The translations under genes and the position numbers were made by a program. Source: Ruminococcus sp. (GTDB lineage: Bacteria; Bacillota; Clostridia; Oscillospirales; Ruminococcaceae). From it: a stretch of DNA of 7,903 nucleotides. This document shows positions 5,181 through 7,903 of this stretch, in pieces; positions within the stretch are counted from its first letter, which is position 1, and every line of letters starts with the position of its first letter. The stretch is from NCBI GenBank assembly GCA_003488415.1, contig DNLQ01000025.1:1-7903 (forward strand), in the 5' to 3' direction. The notes beneath the pieces are model-generated. The model did not search any database. It saw only the letters and a program-made list of their open reading frames with translations, and had not been told where the DNA came from.

Positions 5181-7703
5181 ATGGCGGAAAAGAAGAAAAA
5201 CATAAAGGTCTCCCTTGAGGACATACTTGACGAGTACACCACCGGCAGCAGCAATGAAGAGTCAAATGCAAAGAAGCAGAAGGTCATACGGGATACTCTT
5301 GAGGAGACTGCAAAGATAAAGGCAGTCCGCCCGGAAGAGCATAAGAGACCTGTACCGGCACAGTCCCAGGGCAAGCCGGAGCTCTTTGAGGGGGCAAAGC
5401 GCAGACGCTCTCCGGCTGATGACGTAAAGCCCACCGACCTCTCACGAAAGAAGGTCACTCTCACCGACCACGAGACTGCCAGGGAAAAGCCTGAGCCTGT
5501 GCCTCATGCGCAGGAGGAAGAGTTCTCACGGGAGGAAGCTCCTGCATTGATACGTCCGATGGCGGATTCTACCAGAGCAAAGGAAGCGCAGAAGCAGAAG
5601 AGAAAGAAAAAGCGCAGGAAGCGCAGTTCAGACTACACCTACAAGCAGGAGACTGCGGTAGGCGAGTATGTATACTCTCCCGATAGTTCCGGCAAGAAGA
5701 AAAAACGCAGGAGCGGCGATGCCGAACCCGGTACGGATCCGGCGTCAGGTAAGGAGATAACAGATATAGTTCCGCCTCCCGGACAGGAGCAGACAGGAGT
5801 CCAGGTGCAGCAGATAAGCGATAATGAAGAGACTGCTCCGGAGAATACAAACGGAGATGAGGATATCTATATCGCACCTGCCGGTGCCGTATCATCGGAC
5901 ACTTCTCAGGTCAGCACCAATAAGAAGCGCCGCACCAAGCGCATCGTTGACTTCAATTACTACGGCGACGTTGAGGACGTGGGAAGGGATATAAAAGACC
6001 TTACAGGCATCATCTCCAACAGGGTAGTGATACTTGCACTGGCAGCGTTCCTGAGCATATATATGGCTCTGTGCAGTCAGTTTGACCTTCCTATCGTGAA
6101 CCTTCTCACCGTGAACCATATATATATCTACCTTACGGTACAGCTTCTGCTGGGTATCGTCTCAGCACTGGCTTCACTGCCTGTAATGACCAAGGGACTG
6201 AAGAATCTGTTCACCGGAAAGGCAGACAGCGACTCCATGACAGCAATGGCTGCGGCAGTATGCCTTGTGTCAGTGTTGCCGGCATTTTTCAAGCCGGGAC
6301 TTGCACAGCAGGAAAAGATATGGGTATATATGCCCGTGGGTATTCTCTGCCTCCTGACCAACGGACTTGGAAAGCTGCTGACAGTGCTCAGGGCTCAGAA
6401 GAATTTCAGCTTCGTATCAAAGGAATTTGACCGCCATGCTGTAGTATACGTCAGGGACGAGGAACGTGCAGAGCGCCTGACTCGTGGGACTCTCGGAGAT
6501 TTCCCCATACTTGCGGCTATGCGTAAGACTGATTTCATCACCGACTTCCTTCGCTACAGCTATTCCTCAGACATCACCGACAGCTTCTGCCGCAAGGCAG
6601 CGCCGCTGTGCCTGGTCTTTTCCGCAGTTGTGGCAGTGATAATGACTCTGCTCCGCACCGGGACTCTGTTCTCGGCGGACTCCGCAGCACTCCTGTTCTC
6701 TCTGCTGAGTATGCTGGTGAGTGCAGCAGCCTGTGCAGCAATGCCTTTTGTAGTGAATATCCCTCTGGAGAACGCATCAGTGTCAGCTCTCCGGAACAAG
6801 GGCATGATACTTGGCTATCAGAGCGTTGACGACCTCTATGACGCAAACTCCATGCTGATAACTGCTGAGCAGCTCTTCCCGGCAGGTACGGTGAGAATGG
6901 ACGAGATAAAGCTCTTCTCCAACACAAAACTGGATGAAGCGATACAGTACGCCGCAAGTCTTGCATCAAGAGCCGGCAGCGTAATGACTCAGGTATTCGC
7001 AATGTCCGAGGAAAGGGGAGAACATCTCCTTGAGATCGAGAACTATACCTATGAGGACGGACTGGGAGTATGCGGCTGGATAAACAACAAGCGTATCCTC
7101 CTTGGCAGCAGGGAGCATATGATAAACCACAACATCGAGGGGCTTCCTTCAAGAAATAAGGAAACGGAGCTTACAGGTGAGGGACATGAAGCACTTTATC
7201 TGTCGGTATCCGGTAATATCTCAGCCCTTTTCAGCATAAGCCTGAGACCTGACAGATATGTAAAGCGCTGGATGAAGAAACTCAGCCGCAGTCATGTCTG
7301 CGTAGTAGTAAGGACAGTAGATCCCTGCATCACTGCCAAGAGACTCTCACAGCTCATGGAGGTGTCGGAGGATATGGTTAAGGTCCTGCCGAAGCGTCTC
7401 CACGAGGACTTTGACGCAGAGACAAAGGATGCCGTAAGACTCAGCGCATCACTTGCCTGCACCGGACGCTTCACCTCAATGGCACAGCTCCTGCTGGGCA
7501 TCAAATCGGTACACGCATCAGCAGTATCCGGACTTCTTGTCCAGGCGGTATCCATATTCCTCGGACTCGGACTCGGACTTCTGCTGATACTGTCAAGAGC
7601 ATTTGCAGTCAGCTATGTGTATATGTCCGCATCAGCTCTTATCATCTATAATCTGTTCTTTACTGTACTGACTTACCTGATAGTCAGCATAAGAAAGCCG
7701 TAG
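5181..7703 (+). CDS. P1B-type P-type ATPase-like membrane protein lacking catalytic motifs (pseudo-ATPase)
   Basis: This is an 840-residue protein of unknown function. Residues 1-280 form a charged, probably disordered cytoplasmic tail with basic clusters at 140-148, 172-177 and 248-254. Eight hydrophobic segments follow (about 282-300, 314-335, 353-370, 380-402, 475-491, 502-525, 784-804, 810-837). Soluble regions sit at 404-474 (actuator position) and 528-775 (P/N position), the P1B layout. Remnants in order are ACAAMP (C518) where CPC is expected, KGMILG (540-545) like the GILIKG block, GLGV (627-630) like the nucleotide-domain GxG, and VRTVD (710-714) where TGD belongs. DKTGT is replaced by TAEQL (T561-L565). 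HP, TGE and GDGxND are absent. It therefore should not be phosphorylated or pump ions. The gene is 13 nt after rlmB and probably co-transcribed. A scaffold, sensor or partner-binding role is only a guess. The frame is intact, so this is not a decayed gene. Confidence 0.8.
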   Translation: MAEKKKNIKVSLEDILDEYTTGSSNEESNAKKQKVIRDTLEETAKIKAVRPEEHKRPVPAQSQGKPELFEGAKRRRSPADDVKPTDLSRKKVTLTDHETAREKPEPVPHAQEEEFSREEAPALIRPMADSTRAKEAQKQKRKKKRRKRSSDYTYKQETAVGEYVYSPDSSGKKKKRRSGDAEPGTDPASGKEITDIVPPPGQEQTGVQVQQISDNEETAPENTNGDEDIYIAPAGAVSSDTSQVSTNKKRRTKRIVDFNYYGDVEDVGRDIKDLTGIISNRVVILALAAFLSIYMALCSQFDLPIVNLLTVNHIYIYLTVQLLLGIVSALASLPVMTKGLKNLFTGKADSDSMTAMAAAVCLVSVLPAFFKPGLAQQEKIWVYMPVGILCLLTNGLGKLLTVLRAQKNFSFVSKEFDRHAVVYVRDEERAERLTRGTLGDFPILAAMRKTDFITDFLRYSYSSDITDSFCRKAAPLCLVFSAVVAVIMTLLRTGTLFSADSAALLFSLLSMLVSAAACAAMPFVVNIPLENASVSALRNKGMILGYQSVDDLYDANSMLITAEQLFPAGTVRMDEIKLFSNTKLDEAIQYAASLASRAGSVMTQVFAMSEERGEHLLEIENYTYEDGLGVCGWINNKRILLGSREHMINHNIEGLPSRNKETELTGEGHEALYLSVSGNISALFSISLRPDRYVKRWMKKLSRSHVCVVVRTVDPCITAKRLSQLMEVSEDMVKVLPKRLHEDFDAETKDAVRLSASLACTGRFTSMAQLLLGIKSVHASAVSGLLVQAVSIFLGLGLGLLLILSRAFAVSYVYMSASALIIYNLFFTVLTYLIVSIRKP

Positions 7704-7708
7704 ATCAC

Positions 7709-7738
7709 ATGACCTGTGCCGGTGACGGTGCAGGTCAT
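7709..7738 (+). terminator. Inverted repeat after the pseudo-ATPase gene, possible weak terminator
   Basis: ATGACCTG (7709-7716) pairs with CAGGTCAT (7731-7738), an 8-bp perfect stem that extends inward through two G-U and two C-G pairs around a 6-nt loop. It starts 6 nt after the TAG stop. The following bases are ATATCATCTATTTG, T-rich but without a proper U-run, so termination may be inefficient. It could also be an operator or mRNA-stabilising hairpin between this gene and the next. Confidence 0.45.
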
Positions 7739-7773
7739 ATCATCTATTTGTGCATATATGAAAGGAGTACGCT

Positions 7774-7903
7774 ATGTCAGACGGAAGAAAGAAACTTGTA
7801 CGTTCCGACAAGCAGACGAAGAATACAGACAACGAGACTACCATGTACATTCCCGGCGGCGGTCAGCAGTACGCCCCCCAGGGACAGCCTGGCTACGGAC
7901 AGC
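7774..7903 (+). CDS. Unrecognised protein with Gly/Gln/Pro-rich N-terminal region, 3' end cut by window
   Basis: An open frame runs from ATG 7774 to the window end, giving 43 visible residues. AAAGGAG at 7761-7767 with 6-nt spacing is a strong ribosome binding site. The product begins with a basic polar stretch (MSDGRKKLVRSDKQ), then an Asn/Thr/Glu-rich part and a segment rich in Gly, Gln, Pro and Tyr (GGGQQYAPQGQPGYGQ). This is typical of the disordered cytoplasmic leader of Firmicute membrane or envelope proteins, but no domain is visible and no function can be assigned. It follows the pseudo-ATPase gene by 70 nt across an inverted repeat. I see no convincing promoter in that gap, so it may be transcribed by read-through. 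Confidence 0.7.
   Translation, partial: MSDGRKKLVRSDKQTKNTDNETTMYIPGGGQQYAPQGQPGYGQ

Noticed and set aside
6057..6127. Two short AT-dinucleotide runs (6057-6064 and 6118-6127) as phase-variable repeats
   Set aside because: Only 4 to 5 units each, inside membrane-helix codons for Ile and Tyr; too short to support a phase-variation claim.
6574..7152. 192-codon open frame on the minus strand
   Set aside because: It is antisense to the pseudo-ATPase. Its product is rich in Arg, Ser, Pro and Cys with no recognisable motif, as expected of an antisense shadow.
7758..7903. Alternative open frame from ATG 7758, also open to the window end
   Set aside because: It has no ribosome binding site, and the translation is Arg-rich with atypical composition. 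ATG 7774 in another frame has a well-placed AAAGGAG.

Overview
The window looks like chromosomal DNA of a low-to-mid GC clostridial Firmicute, most likely an Oscillospiraceae/Ruminococcus-type gut or rumen bacterium. This is inferred from strong AGGAGG-type ribosome binding sites, the DHHW-family and FkbH-like genes common in that group, and uniform codon use with frequent ATA, GGA and CTT/CTC. All recognised genes are on the + strand and tightly packed. I see no RNA gene, CRISPR array or insertion sequence, and no gap over 300 bases without a gene.

Region 1 (1-4274) is a compact operon. It encodes a membrane-anchored DHHW-family (AlgX/DltD-like) protein, an FkbH-like HAD-IIIC protein, an acyl carrier protein and a membrane-anchored metallophosphoesterase. 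The FkbH and carrier genes overlap by 14 nt; the carrier and phosphoesterase genes overlap by 4 nt. The carrier protein next to an FkbH enzyme suggests a three-carbon glyceryl-type unit is loaded on a phosphopantetheine arm. The DHHW protein suggests the unit ends up on a cell-surface polymer, by analogy with Dlt and alginate O-acylation systems. The MBOAT membrane acyltransferase such a route would need is not in the window and would be expected upstream.

Region 2 (4275-7703) starts with a clear sigma-A-type promoter and a 5' leader containing hairpins. It encodes an RlmB/TrmH-type 23S rRNA 2'-O-methyltransferase and, 13 nt later, an 840-residue membrane protein. That protein has the 8-helix layout and domain order of a P1B-type (heavy metal) P-type ATPase, but every catalytic signature is gone: DKTGT, CPC, TGD, GDGxND and the HP motif. 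It also carries a 280-residue charged N-terminal tail with three basic clusters. It is best described as a pseudo-ATPase of unknown function and is the most unusual gene here.

Region 3 (7704-7903) holds an inverted repeat and the start of a further gene whose product begins with a polar, then Gly/Gln/Pro-rich, segment; it is cut by the window end.
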